NCBI RefSeq assembly: GCF_905475395.1
Contig: NC_058339.1
Location: 55,561,172-55,625,171, forward strand
Length of the DNA: 64,000 nucleotides
Reading direction: 5' to 3'
From: Chrysoperla carnea
Lineage: Eukaryota > Arthropoda > Insecta > Neuroptera > Chrysopidae
Shown here: positions 23,401-32,983 of the stretch, piece by piece
How the letters are laid out: each line of letters begins with the position of its first letter
Numbering within the stretch: position 1 is the first letter of the stretch
The notes under the pieces: generated by a model
Told to the model about the DNA's origin: nothing
The model's database searches: none
What the model saw: the letters and a program-made list of their open reading frames with translations, nothing else
Made by a program: the position numbers and the translations under genes

Positions 23401-24726
23401 ATATAACTGACATACATTTTCTAGATGGCTTTTTCCATTCTTATGTTTTTCTAATTCGGCACCTAAACAAGTAATTGGAACTTTGCAAACATTGCATTCA
23501 AATTGGTTATATTCTTCAGTTTCTTCTACATGTTTTAAATTAAATAATTTTAAATGCTCTTGGTGATACATTTCATCAATATGTTTTTGAAATTTATTTC
23601 GCGAAATTGCAATTTTACAAAGTTTACATTGTACTTCATCTTCATTATTCTCAATTTTATTTCCTGTCGAGGAGCGTTTTTTCCAGTTCCTAATATGAAA
23701 TCCTCCATGAATATGTTCTTGAATTCCGACTAGGGGAAGTACAATCTTGCAAATATTGCACAGACCTTCATTGATTTCATGTTCAACAGTTCTTGATTCT
23801 ATTAGATTGGGTTCTTGTAGTTTCATTTGATGTTTATTTCCATTAATATGTTTTTGTACGCCGCGTAGTGAAAATGAACTATTGCAAATATTACAATAAT
23901 TTTTTAATATTCCTCTTTTACTATTTAATACTGGTTGTATAAGGTGCATTAAATCATTAGGTATTTTCATTTCTTTTTCTACGTGGCCTAGCAGTTCTTC
24001 ATCGGCAATCTGTTTATTACAAAAACTGCATTCAATTTGATTTTTCGAATGTGGTAAAAAATATATTTCATAAATTCGTAAAGATGGATAAATATTAGCC
24101 CATGCAGCATGAAAACTATCTAACTTTTCAATTTGAATTGGATTAGATAAATTTGATTGATGTTTTTCTCCCAAGACATGATCATGCACACTTCCATGTA
24201 ATTTTCTTATCATACATAAAAGACATCGTGATAAATTTTTTCCAATAATCTGTACTGTGCATTTATCATACTTATTTTTCTCCATTGTTTTTATAGTCTT
24301 CATAATTTCATTTCGATAAAAATCATTATTTTGATATGGTATGGCTTCATTTGAGCAACCCGGTATTTGATCAATTTTTATTTCTGATTTTTCTAGATCA
24401 TTTGTATGGGTTGGATTGTAATGATTTTGTTGAATGTCTTCATTTAAAGAATTCGATATAAAATTCATTGTAGTTTTTAATTTTTCAAAATCAGTGTTAT
24501 CACATTTTTGATAATTACGTTTAACTAAATATGACTTAATATCGTAATATGTTTTTGAAAACCAATCATCAATTCGTTGAATTTCATTTTGTAAAAGCAA
24601 ATTGATTTGATCACTTGGAAGTACGTCCATTGACTCTTGAATATCCTCAACATTCCAGTCTTTTATTTTACATATTTCTTTTTCCATTTCACAAACTTTT
24701 GAATCGATCTCTTCGACCCAATCCAT
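17434..24726 (-). CDS. Giant U1-type zinc-finger array protein, paralogue lacking the polymerase domain
   Basis: One uninterrupted ORF of 2,430 codons. Its first 75 residues match the start of the polymerase gene (EMEKEICK, DQIN-LLQNEI, RIDDWFSKTYY), so the two genes are paralogues in tandem on the same strand. About 30 C-x2-C...H-x5-H fingers follow, a few degraded (for example one lacking its cysteines near residue 550). A block of about 430 residues, beginning near LQLPET and ending near HKF, occurs three times, against once in the neighbour. Two of these copies are nearly identical. The C-terminus is Ser/Asp/Glu-rich and stops at SDESDIE, where the neighbour continues SDESDTEKVDK into two more fingers and the catalytic core. 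No enzyme motif is present. A role as an RNA-binding scaffold or decoy is inference. A spliced continuation cannot be excluded, but a poly(A) signal follows closely. Confidence 0.85.
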   Translation of the reverse strand: MDWVEEIDSKVCEMEKEICKIKDWNVEDIQESMDVLPSDQINLLLQNEIQRIDDWFSKTYYDIKSYLVKRNYQKCDNTDFEKLKTTMNFISNSLNEDIQQNHYNPTHTNDLEKSEIKIDQIPGCSNEAIPYQNNDFYRNEIMKTIKTMEKNKYDKCTVQIIGKNLSRCLLCMIRKLHGSVHDHVLGEKHQSNLSNPIQIEKLDSFHAAWANIYPSLRIYEIYFLPHSKNQIECSFCNKQIADEELLGHVEKEMKIPNDLMHLIQPVLNSKRGILKNYCNICNSSFSLRGVQKHINGNKHQMKLQEPNLIESRTVEHEINEGLCNICKIVLPLVGIQEHIHGGFHIRNWKKRSSTGNKIENNEDEVQCKLCKIAISRNKFQKHIDEMYHQEHLKLFNLKHVEETEEYNQFECNVCKVPITCLGAELEKHKNGKSHLENVCQLYVNNSKYIEENATGNHIKCDICKIVVSRVEFQEHVCRKVHQNNLNLNLLSLKFIEEKSKDAFYCYICEISCTSHIQEHIYTKKHQKKFNRNSAKEKFEIVVSENSNGKEHQEKLEMGRNIRKTIDIDAESEENETKLEIHSFDKFNLFNQLIPSEYSKDLYILQLPETFPPWPLTIQQIASKYFRCLVCKIMFLESSSLNLHVSSDSHQANYNNEKTQSALRIYHKVWQSGKRIMKDQQIFFCPHDDQNIYCQLCSEAIKTKSVKTHCKKQSHIREALDGPLCKKIEESLYQLAIGHLLSEHYTFKKENVFYRTEEFYTDDLLKKLDNKSHRIEKTILRVSPDIYNCLLCRKKGILGSLLEIHCSSASHLSFTKSEYQNIFVRRFHSVWSNLPADSQLHQIYFLPNSKNLTCLCCEKPVSIRGKQILNHIYKSLHIKYFKLFTKNAIPKCFDFTDESIQIHLYPDSLTEILKQITGNPNDYISIQQFALFEIKCLVCRTKLKDITVHFTSNSHKNIIRDSVKVEAVKKYHKEWKKIPEILQIQQLNYEPYDGEHVLCNKCNNFLKYENLFDHLTDNHKFIEYNTPANPTQTEQESSVEKTNDNKDQRDVCIDEISQSSSQEQRNEINHQKIFYHFSLDQVDKIVENQIQCEVCRVVVSRNCLQEHINEKEHQEKLMYLNIHQSKLTEEKTIDNDAESEENETKLEIHYSDRFNQLIPSEYLKDLYILQLPETFPPWPLTIQQIASKYFRCLVCKIMFLESSSLNLHVSSDSHQANYNNEKTQSALRIYHKVWQSGKRIMKDQQIFFCPHDDQNIYCQLCSEAIKTKSVKTHCKKQSHIREALDGPLCKKIEESLYQLAIGHLLSEHYTFKKENVFYRTEEFYTDDLLKKLDNKSHRIEKTILRVSPDIYNCLLCRKKGILGSLLESHCSSASHLSFTKSEYQNIFVRRFHSVWSNLPADSQLHQIYFLPNTKNFTCLCCEKQVSIRGKKFLNHIYKSSHIKYFKLFTQNAIPKCFDFTDESIQINLYPDSLTEILKQITGNPNDYISIQQFALFEIKCLVCRTKLKDITVHFTSNSHKNIIRDSVKVEAVKKYHKEWKKIPEILQIQQLNYEPYDGEHVLCNKCNNFLKYENLFDHLTDNHKFMEYNTPANRTQTEQEPSSSLQPNIPEYKIDLISELNLKSLEKTNDNKDQRDVCIDEISQSASQEQRNEINNQKKFYHFSLDQVDKIVENQIQCEVCRVVVSRNCLQEHINEREHQACLYQININQSKLADQKRASCCDVCTDTFWYRPLKEHIHDKVHLENLIKINLPLLKSINDKNGIKRIETKKITSCNLKLSDLNPSEYFTDFYILQLTETVPRPLAIQKIGSKHFRCLVCKIMFVEINSLNLHVLSDTHQRNYNNETVQSALKIYHTIWRTYSEKINFHEIFFFPHNSRNVYCQLCLVAVEHSKIKNHCKNQGHLLEAVDGNLWGEIDESLYHEVSDRIEKTILSELNTYKIENVFHHTEQFYSDNLLQKLDNKSNRFEKTILMTSPGVYNCLLCNKDKIIGSLLENHCLSISHRSSMKSRFKNILVRQFHYDWSNFPADFQLHQIYFLPNYVTYICLCCRKNIAFRNILSHVYGSTHIKNFKLLHPNAIPKCFDLTNEPTQMRLYPESLTELLEDKSVKKFLKFHDNISFQKISLFEMKCLVCKTKFENIISHLSRTEHKKFAQNEEKVKALKKYLTEWKKVPENLQIQQLNYDPYDAEHIMCNKCNDFLHYKNLYYHLTNNHKLGEIKTSISPSNSSQFEQKSTSSLLTFIPECKFAPSTYYPINLLQKMRKLEGKIYRNVQMIGESSFRCLLCKICVEDLHEHVSTSDHLKLLSDKELISFVEKFHNSWAIIENYLQFQQVYFFPSSETVLSCVLCLKDVNYNNLVAHLQITQHRSYKLEKNDSLMSIKSSNSKLDSSTTMVQSSSETINNETDNANVNEDAGMESNSSEDLSDESDIE
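19600..23045 (-). repeat. Near-identical internal tandem duplication, about 1.7 kb per unit
   Basis: The unit at about 21350-23045 is repeated at about 19600-21347. Matching positions are offset by 1,692 nt, rising to 1,758 nt downstream of a single 66-nt in-frame length difference near 19865-19930. Most of the two copies differ at only a few percent of bases, for example at 20401-20440 against 22093-22132. Each unit encodes about seven fingers, and the reading frame is kept through the junction. The repeat is recent, or is being kept alike by gene conversion. Confidence 0.9.
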
Positions 24727-25569
24727 CTCGCCGATTTTTATTGTATTTTAATAAAATTAATATTTTTAATTCAGAGTTAAAATTGTGATATTTTTAGATT
24801 ATTATTTATGACGCACGACAGACACATGTGCAACATTTGACGTTTACTCCGTAAGGTTATATATTCTATGCGTTTACTAACGCACATAATAAATAAACAA
24901 ACAAAACCGGCCTGTATCTAGTGCTGCCAAATCTATCTTTTTTTTTTATAAATTTTTCAAGTAAAAATTTTTTTTGAATTTCTATATTTTTTTCTATTTT
25001 TTATTATAATTATTAACTATTCGAATTCGAACCGTTCGGAATTCCGCGGTGTGCATTTTTAGATCGGGAGGTACCTTTCGTCATTAGCCGACACGATAAG
25101 CTTTAAAATGAGGGGTAAATCAAGGAATTTGATAAAGGAATAAGTAAGATCTCGCGGATCGACAGAAAAACAGGCAAGCGAAAAAATATGTAATATTTAA
25201 AACTCCTACGTCCATTTGGTTCTATAAGTTCTTAAAGTTTAGTAGATTTTCTAATTAGCAGGTTCATCAGCTAGTATTCAATTCCATAGAATAATCTATC
25301 TTGTATGTTATAGTACATTTTTATACTATATAGATTCCGATACAATTTTTGATATATATTCTCGACAAGCTCCTTTATTTACTGCCAAAATTTTCTATTA
25401 AGTACCGTATACCCTTATAGGAAATGGTACATTTTTTCTTTTAGACTTCGAAGGGGATATTAAGTTTTTATTGAAAAACGGGGGACGTTACATAATGGAT
25501 GGCGCTATCGTTTTTTGATGAGATTCGGAAAGGCAACACTGTTTGCATCTAAATACAAGCTGGGCATGA
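24727..25569. other. 5' flank of the distal finger-array gene
   Basis: No gene is seen. An in-frame stop lies just upstream of the ATG at 24726. A T run of 10 sits at about 24940. No TATA or other core motif can be trusted at this base composition. Confidence 0.4.
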
Positions 25570-25740
25570 TTGGCATTATAGTACATAGACTAAGCATCGC
25601 ATATCTTTCGGTACAGTAGGAAGCGTGCCAACATCTGAAGTAATGGCTTGGGTCAGCTAGGGACATTTATAAAAAAATACAGGAGCATTTATCAAAAAAC
25701 ATACATTGAATGTCAAATTTTCATATTACTAAAGTGGGTA
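25570..25740. repeat. Partial copy of the 37440-37800 inverted-repeat element
   Basis: Shared blocks with 37460-37600 include ACATAGACTAAGCATCGC, GGTCAGCTAGGGA and ACATACATTGAATGT, in the same order. No ORF is seen. Confidence 0.6.
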
Positions 25741-26239
25741 ACTTTGCGAACCTCTCATTTCCTTGCGACACGCTTAAGTCATCAGTGTAATTAACCCACC
25801 GCATATCTTAATCTGACACGCTCGAGTTTACTCACCTATCGCAATTTTTTTTACTAATCTGATCATCTGTCCTACGTCCCCCACCCCCCTATTTTATGGC
25901 TTATATTTGGAGTAGGTAGTAAGAAAGATCCAAGGAACTCCTCATATGTTAATCTGACGCGCTCGAGTTACTACACAAATTCCCTCTTGAGCTCCCGTAA
26001 TATAAGGTTTTTCATTATAAGCTGACGATATTGAAGTTTCGGTAAATAAAACAATATAAAAATAATTTTCATAATATGTTTATATTATTAATATTAAAAT
26101 AATTTTAATATTAAGTATATTTTAATAAATATATGTATATAATATATATATTATGTTATTTAAAACTAAAAGGAAAATCGTTGTATACAAAAGCAAAAAG
26201 AGCAAATAGGAAAAAAGTAAGTCTTCAATAAATATTTTG
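25741..26239. other. Intergenic with short direct repeats
   Basis: TTAATCTGACACGCTCGAGTT at about 25809 recurs with one change at about 25949, both close to a CATAT. The meaning is unknown. The rest is AT-rich, with TA-rich stretches before the end of the next gene. Confidence 0.45.
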
Positions 26240-29200
26240 TCAACTGTATGATTCATATCCCCATGGCGTAGTTTGTAAACGATTCAATATATTTCTAATT
26301 GATATGAACTTTGATAAATCTATTGTTCCCAATAATAAATGTAGTGATCGTAAATATTTAATACGTCTTAAAACCGCTCTAGCATAGTGCGATGTTGTAT
26401 TTTTCAAATGACGCCATTCTCTTAAAGATTGTTTCATTAATTTTGTATTCTCCATTCGAAGTTGATTTGTACATTGATTAAAATCATTTACAATCTAAAA
26501 TATTGAAAATTATTTGTCGGTTAATGAATAAGAAGTTAAATAAACATGCAAAAATTTACCTTAGATTTAGAACAGAGCAACCACAATGCATGTAAATTCA
26601 TGGGCGGTTCCAAATTTGCTAGAATAAATGTTACTAAATTTGACACACTGCGAACAGCTCCTTGGGGAAATGCTCGGCTTTCAGCTTTTCTAAAATATTT
26701 AATGTTTTGATTAAGATCACAATATATTCTTACAAACAAAACTAGATTAACGAAACGCTTTTCAGAGTCAAATCATGCAACTAAAAGGATGAGTTATGTA
26801 AATTGATAGTGTAACAAAAATTATGAATAACTTTTCCGGATCATATTTTAAGAAAAAAATTTAGACAAAAGTTGTTGAGTTAAAAAAATAACATTTGATT
26901 TTGATCCATTAAGATTAATTTAAAAATCAATTCTGGTTCACAGCGGAGAACGCTTTAAATAATAAAGTTGTTTCAAAAAGGTGACATTTTTTCGAAAAAC
27001 AGTAATGCGAATTTGAACTTTGAGGTGAATATTTGAATTTCTTTTAGAAGTTTAAGTCCTTCTTAATCTTATAAATTTTTATACCATTAAATTAACCCGC
27101 CCTAACAGTTTGTTTATGGTCTCGCTTGCGATGTAATTTTAACGACATTAATTACACACAAAAAATTTACCTTCGTGCTGGGAAAAACAATATTGTTGGA
27201 TATTGAGGCATATTAAAATGCCATGGTAATGTATGTTTCTCACCATCTATCCGTACAAATTTTATAAACGGTAATGGTTGAAAAATTTTTGCTAATAATA
27301 AAAATATTCTAGATGCATCTATACAAAACCCACAATGAGAACTATAATACAATACCACAAAAGCCTGCAAAATAAATAATTAGAAAATGAGAAAAATTTT
27401 TCATATATACATAAAAATGTTTTTAGATCATACTTTCCCAGTTTCCATAATTGTTGGAATGAAAGTATCAGTCGTTAATTCCATCAGACAAATGGAATGT
27501 TTATTTGTTAAACACGAACTTCTATTTTGTGCTTGATAATGTGATGGTGATAGAGTTGGTTCAAATTTTGATCGTGTACTGTACTCCAAATTATTTTGTG
27601 AATAATTCATAATAAAATGTATTAAATTATTATACAATAAAGGTTTTTCCATGATAAAATGGGATTCTTTCTATAAAAAGCAGAAAATATTAAGATTTAA
27701 TTTTTTCATAAAAAATAATTTAAATATTTATTAAATAATTAGGAAAATTGAAAATAGATGACAAATGACCCATTAAATTTAAACTGGTGAGGCCAACGCG
27801 ACGCAAGTCGAATCAACTACATGCAATTAGAGCGATAGCTGAGATGCAGTTATCATCATTATCGCAAATTTTGTCAATTCCTAGAAATTATTTAAATATA
27901 ACTTTTGCTCTCATTTAATTGAGAATAGTCAATAAATTTTTCTCTCAGTTGATTTCACCAACATCACTGCTATAATTACTGAACTCAATCTATAGAAACT
28001 TGCGTCACGTCAATTCACCAAGCAGCGTTTCAACAAGCGCTCTTTTGGAAATCAATAAGTAATATAAAATACTTACGGCTGCGTCAATTATAACAGCTAT
28101 AGTTTTCTCATTGTTTATTGCAACATCAATTCCTAAGGCATTTGCCAAAGAGCCGTAACGTAATGAGTCTATCACAGTAATTGCTAAAGTATTATTCGTT
28201 TTACAACTTAAACCATTTATTAACGTTGAGCGAGAGATATTTTTCTCTGGTTTGGAGAATTTGCTGAATACTTTTTTTGCAGCATTTAAAAATCTGAGAA
28301 AAAAGTTTAATTTACATGAAGTAATAAATATAATTTGTAGATAAATATAGACTATGAACTCACAATGAAGCAAAATTTCTATGATTTCTATGATGAAAAT
28401 GGCGGAAAATTTGAAACTCTCTAGTTTTGCCTGCCATTTTTTCCACTCTTTTTGTGGTGTCAATAACATTCTTTAAACATGAAACTTATCTTTAGCCATC
28501 CTCAAAATGGCAGACGTAGTCATTGAAATTTTACTTAATTATGGACGTATGAAAAATCATTAAACAACAAAACGTTAAAACAAAAAAACAAATTTTCTCT
28601 TAAATTTCGATTTTTGCCCCAATTCTTAGATCAATTATGAAGTTTTTCTGCTAATTTGCGAAATTTATTATACTCAACTGCCCGAGAAGCAATATTATCA
28701 TATATAATAAATGATAAATCTAGGATCTGTCGAAACAAATTTTGATTTTTGATTTGAATTGATCAAAGAATTGAGACAAAAATCGACATTGATTTCGAAA
28801 TATCCTAGAGTTCTTATTTATTATATTTGATAATATTTATGTTACTGTGGCTTCCCCGCCAGCTGAGAATAATAAATTTCGCAAATTAGCGGAAAAACTT
28901 CAAAATTGACCTAGGAATTGGAGCAAAAATCGATCGAAATTTCTTAGAGTTCTCATTGATTATCTTTGATAATATTTATAAAAATTATCACTTACCGACA
29001 TTTTTCTTTTTTTTGTACAATCAATAAATATTCAGGTGATAATACATCACCATCATAATATTGTTCAAATTTTGGCTCTATTGATTCATTCGTATCATCA
29101 ATTTCTTTATATTTATTTACCCAACAATGACTGGGTGTATTTTCTAATATTAAATCATTATCTAAACATGTATTAAAATTAGACATTGTTTTTGTACATT

Positions 29201-32200
29201 TATTGTAATGCATCCATTTTGTTAACACTGATTTGGGTTTTGTTTGTTCATCAATTAAACCCTCTGATTTACATTCATTATATAAATCTTTAATTTCTTG
29301 TTGTTTCACTGCAATCAAAAGTTTAAATATTTTTAGTTTCTATTTAAAAAAAGAAGAAGATTTTTATACAGTTAATTATTTTGTCAAAATCATTACAGCT
29401 CAATAAACACCTGTGCAGGGGCGGATCCACCTCTCAAAAGAGTTTGTGATCACAGCCATCCAAAAATCGGTCAAGTACGAGCCGCCGTATGTTTACAAAA
29501 TGTATCACGCCCCGACCAATATTTTGTTTCACGTGGGCAAAGCCGTGGTGCTAACATTAGAAAGTTAATAAACCTGTAAAATGTTAGTTTGTTCGCTCAC
29601 GAAAATTACAAAAGTAAATGTGCGTTTGCACATCATTGCGTGACATATAGACAATAAACTACTGAACCAATTTTAATGAAATTTTTACAACTTCAAAATA
29701 TATCAAATTATATTAAACGCTAGTAGGTATTATACATTTTACATTAAAAATTTTTTATTTATTATTTAAATTACGAATTCGCAAGCGACGACACTGTGGT
29801 CAATTTACCGTCCCAAATGTCTGAATTCGAACCTGCAACTAAGGTTGCCATCTCCATATAAGTAATCAGGTGGTCTAAATTGGAACTACTGAAAAAGTCC
29901 TATAGTCAGTGCAAAGGGTTTTGGAAGTCTATTCTTCTGCATCAATTAGTGTCCAACTTACATTTTAAACCAGTTAAAACAGCATTTATAAAGTAATCGT
30001 CATTTTGATGATTTTCACAATTATAATATTGTAATGCCATAAATCGAACCATTTGATACACATAATTATAGTCCAAAAATGGATTACGTGGCGTAAATAT
30101 TAAAAGTGTTGGATTCGATTTTATAAATGATGATAGTAAATGACTTTTTCCTAATCCTGGTATAGATGTCCATGCCAACGGTCGATGTAAATGTTTTAAA
30201 GTCCAATTTACTAAATTTGTTACAGTCCAATTTTTATTGGTATTTATCTAAAAATGACAATTGGGCAATTAATATAAGCGTTCATTTGCATTTATTACCT
30301 GTGGCCAGTTTTTATTCAAATTAGTTGGTTTTTTTTTTTTTTAATGTGTTGAATGCAAAATATCTCAGTTATCGGAAAAATAGTACATGTTTACAGTTAA
30401 AAACTTCATTCTTTCTTAAAAATTCGAAATTGCATTAACTTTAGGACTTATACTTATTTGATTTTTAATTTGCTATCGAAATCATTTATACAAAAATGTT
30501 TTTTGATAATTTGAAAACTTACAATAGTTCCATTTGCAGTAATTAATTGTAGGCACGGTGTTACAACATTATTTTCTGGTAAAATTGATGTTGAAACTGC
30601 GACCGCAATTTCACGCATTGGATCTAATTCCAATAATTTTAATGCAGTTTTATAAAATATATTATAATGTATAGAATTCTGAACTGTTGCATAGATTACT
30701 GCCTAAAACATAAAATATTTATATGAATAGCAATTTTGTGTCCGTATGCACATCATGATATTGAAAACTACTAAAGATATCGAGATGCGGTTTTTTTCAG
30801 TTTCTTTGTTATACATTAGTGAATTATAGATTACTTTTAAGCTTTATTTAATAACAGTAAATGATCGCGTATCAGCTAGTTATTATATTGAATGACAAAA
30901 TGCACTATTAGAATACTATTCTGTAAGCGCATTGCTTAAAATTGTATCAACAATGTCTCCGTAATCAGACTATGGTCATTATTTGCTATTGACAGTTATA
31001 TTAAATCCAAGAAATATAAAGAACATATTGTATTATTCTTTGTTATGGTACGGGAGCTGGCAAAATTTTCGAGTGTTTATTGTAAAATCGAAATTTCTTT
31101 TCTTATATGTAATTTAGATATCGGTAAAATATATGCTGGTAAAGCAAATCATTTTCTGTCTGGCAAATTCAAATTACTTTATTATATATTAATGTGTGGA
31201 TCTGTGTTAGCCACGGCAAAACTGTTCGGCAATTATAATTTACATTGCTTAAAAGGCATGAAAAATAATTTCTAAATTTATTATGCACTTTTTTTCGGGA
31301 ATGCATTCTACTTAATGCAATCGTTCTCAGGTGCCAAACCCTCTCCATTCTTACCTAATAGGGAATATTCATGAAATTTAAATTTGGTTCAAATATTTTT
31401 CTTCCGTAACTTTAATGACTGGACATTTCAACTAAACCATTATTTTAGTAATTAATATCTTTTTAATTACTTAAAATTAATTAATAAAAGTACTAATTCC
31501 GTGAGGGCATATAAAAATTTCAAAAACAGAAATTCAAATTTATATACGGACGTGACATCATAGTACTGACTTGTCAAATTTGTTGACATACTGTATGGTA
31601 TTAATTAATTACATTTTATATGATATTACATTGAGTTGTATTATTCTACGGCTTTTTATTAGAAAACTTAAAATAACGAGGGTAAATTCTGTGTTGTAAA
31701 TTCAGTTTTTTAAAGTGTAAATTGTACATTGAACTGTCACCAATTGACAGATCATGTACTTATGCGTCATCAATAGAGAGCGCCAAAAGACTGCGTTTAA
31801 ATATCTCAAAATTATGATGTATTTTAAATATTTTTTTACACTTAATTACAACATTTTTAAACAGTATTTATATTTTTTACTTTGTTATAACGGTGTAAAC
31901 AATGAATTAAAAATATAAAAAAATACATGAATATTCCCTATTGCAATACAGAAAAGAAATATCTAAAGTTCAGCCGTCTTGAAATTAACTTTTTCGTGAC
32001 GTGACCGGCCATAAAAACATGTTTTTCTTTCAAACAAAAGCATTATATGGGTTATAATGACCCTAATAACGACGTATTCTGTTTCAATTATTTTGAATTT
32101 AAAATATGTTTATATTTAACTACTTACATCATGCTTTTGAACTAAATTAACCAAATCTTGTGTAGATGTAATCCGATTTAAAGGATTTATTAAATTCTTT

Positions 32201-32983
32201 AAAAATTTTATTAAGTAAGGTGCAGTTCTTGGTCCATGATAAACAATACCCTTTTGACCACGATGAGCAACTAAACCAGGCCAATGATTTACACCAATAT
32301 TTTCTCTAATCTTTTCAAACGCACATTCACCTTGAGGTTGCCAACAATTTACGGCTGCAAAATGTATCTAAAAAAAATTGAAATTTTCAATAATTTTTCA
32401 AATATAAATACAAACACGGCTACACCAACCTGTTTATAATAAAAATTTGCAGTTATATCAAACTCTTTTCGAACTAATTGACTTTCTGCATCCCAAGGTG
32501 CATAATACATAATAAATGATAAATCATGTTGCATTGATCGTAAAATTGCGGGACCAATTTCACCGCGAAACCAATCCGTCACTATTGAACCATCTGAAAA
32601 GAAAGGTTTCGCTGCTGGAGGTGGCGATATTTTTGGTTGTCTATAAATAAATTACATCAATAGTAACTTGTAACAAATTTTCATGTTTAGAAAATTTACC
32701 CAGAATGATAAGCGGCATATGAGGTCAACACCACAGCGATTAAGCAACACAACAGCTGTCGAAACACGTAATACATTTTGTCAATAATTGTATACACTCG
32801 TTTTTCTGTCTCAGATTCTTCGTCTGTTTGTGTTGAATTTGAGGAAACTGTAATTGTATTGACATTAACAATATTTTCAGATTGCAAGATTGTTGCATTG
32901 TTATCAATGGTATCAGTTGTTGAAGTTTTGTCGTCCAAATCATCAGACTTATTTGTTTCCACATTTGTACTTGTATCTGACAT
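26240..32983 (-). CDS. TXNDC11: TXNDC11 homologue, membrane-anchored thioredoxin-domain protein
   Basis: Eleven exons join in phase: 32983-32700, 32640-32430, 32367-32128, 30702-30523, 30247-29962, 29308-28996, 28293-28077, 27670-27434, 27364-27171, 26689-26560, 26494-26240, giving about 848 residues. After an acidic Ser/Thr N-terminus there is one membrane segment (about 73-92, LLCCLIAVVLTSY). Next is a thioredoxin-like domain (MYYAPWDAES, then AAVNCWQPQGEC), middle segments matching the family (LLIFTPRNP; NGLSCKTNNTLAI), and a second thioredoxin domain introduced by ELTTDTF with the active site HCGFC at about 666-670. A helical tail follows. In vertebrates TXNDC11 sits in the ER membrane, binds DUOX maturation partners and acts as a reductase in ER-associated degradation. 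The first domain has lost its CxxC, as its cysteine position reads WDAES. Length is somewhat below the human protein (about 985), mainly at the C-terminal coiled coil. Confidence 0.88.
28603..28946. repeat. Roughly 340-bp imperfect palindrome in a TXNDC11 intron
   Basis: The arm at 28603-28770 and the arm at about 28780-28946 are inverse complements. The outer parts match best: AATTTCGATTTTTGCCCCAA against the reverse of TTGGAGCAAAAATCG, and GCTAATTTGCGAAATTTATT is exact. The inner parts match around CTAGGAT/ATCCTAG and the TATAATAAAT stretches. It would fold into one long hairpin. A fold-back element is likely; no coding is seen. Confidence 0.75.
31040..32010. repeat. Dispersed repeat B in a TXNDC11 intron, interrupted by a MITE
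   Basis: Outer parts match 41200-41570: GAGCTGGCAAAATTTTCGAG, TTTCTGTCTGGCAAATT, AAAAGGCATGAAAAATAATTT on the left, and CAGCCGTCTTGAAATTAAC, TTTTCGTGACGT on the right. The copy near 41 kb lacks the middle insertion found here at 31357-31942. Confidence 0.7.
31357..31942. mobile_element. MITE, copy 1, with inverted ends AATAGGGAATATTCATG
   Basis: The ends are perfect inverted repeats of 17 bp (AATAGGGAATATTCATG and CATGAATATTCCCTATT). TA sits on both sides of the GGGAATATT cores, which would fit a TA-targeting element, but this is not proven. The internal sequence has no ORF and matches the second copy at 35388-35895 along its length. Confidence 0.85.

Noticed and set aside
28294..28469. Upstream extension of a TXNDC11 exon as an open frame starting at 28469
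   Set aside because: A TTCTCAG acceptor at 28294 and phase agreement with the preceding exon show that this part is intron; its composition is Ile/Phe-rich like other introns here.
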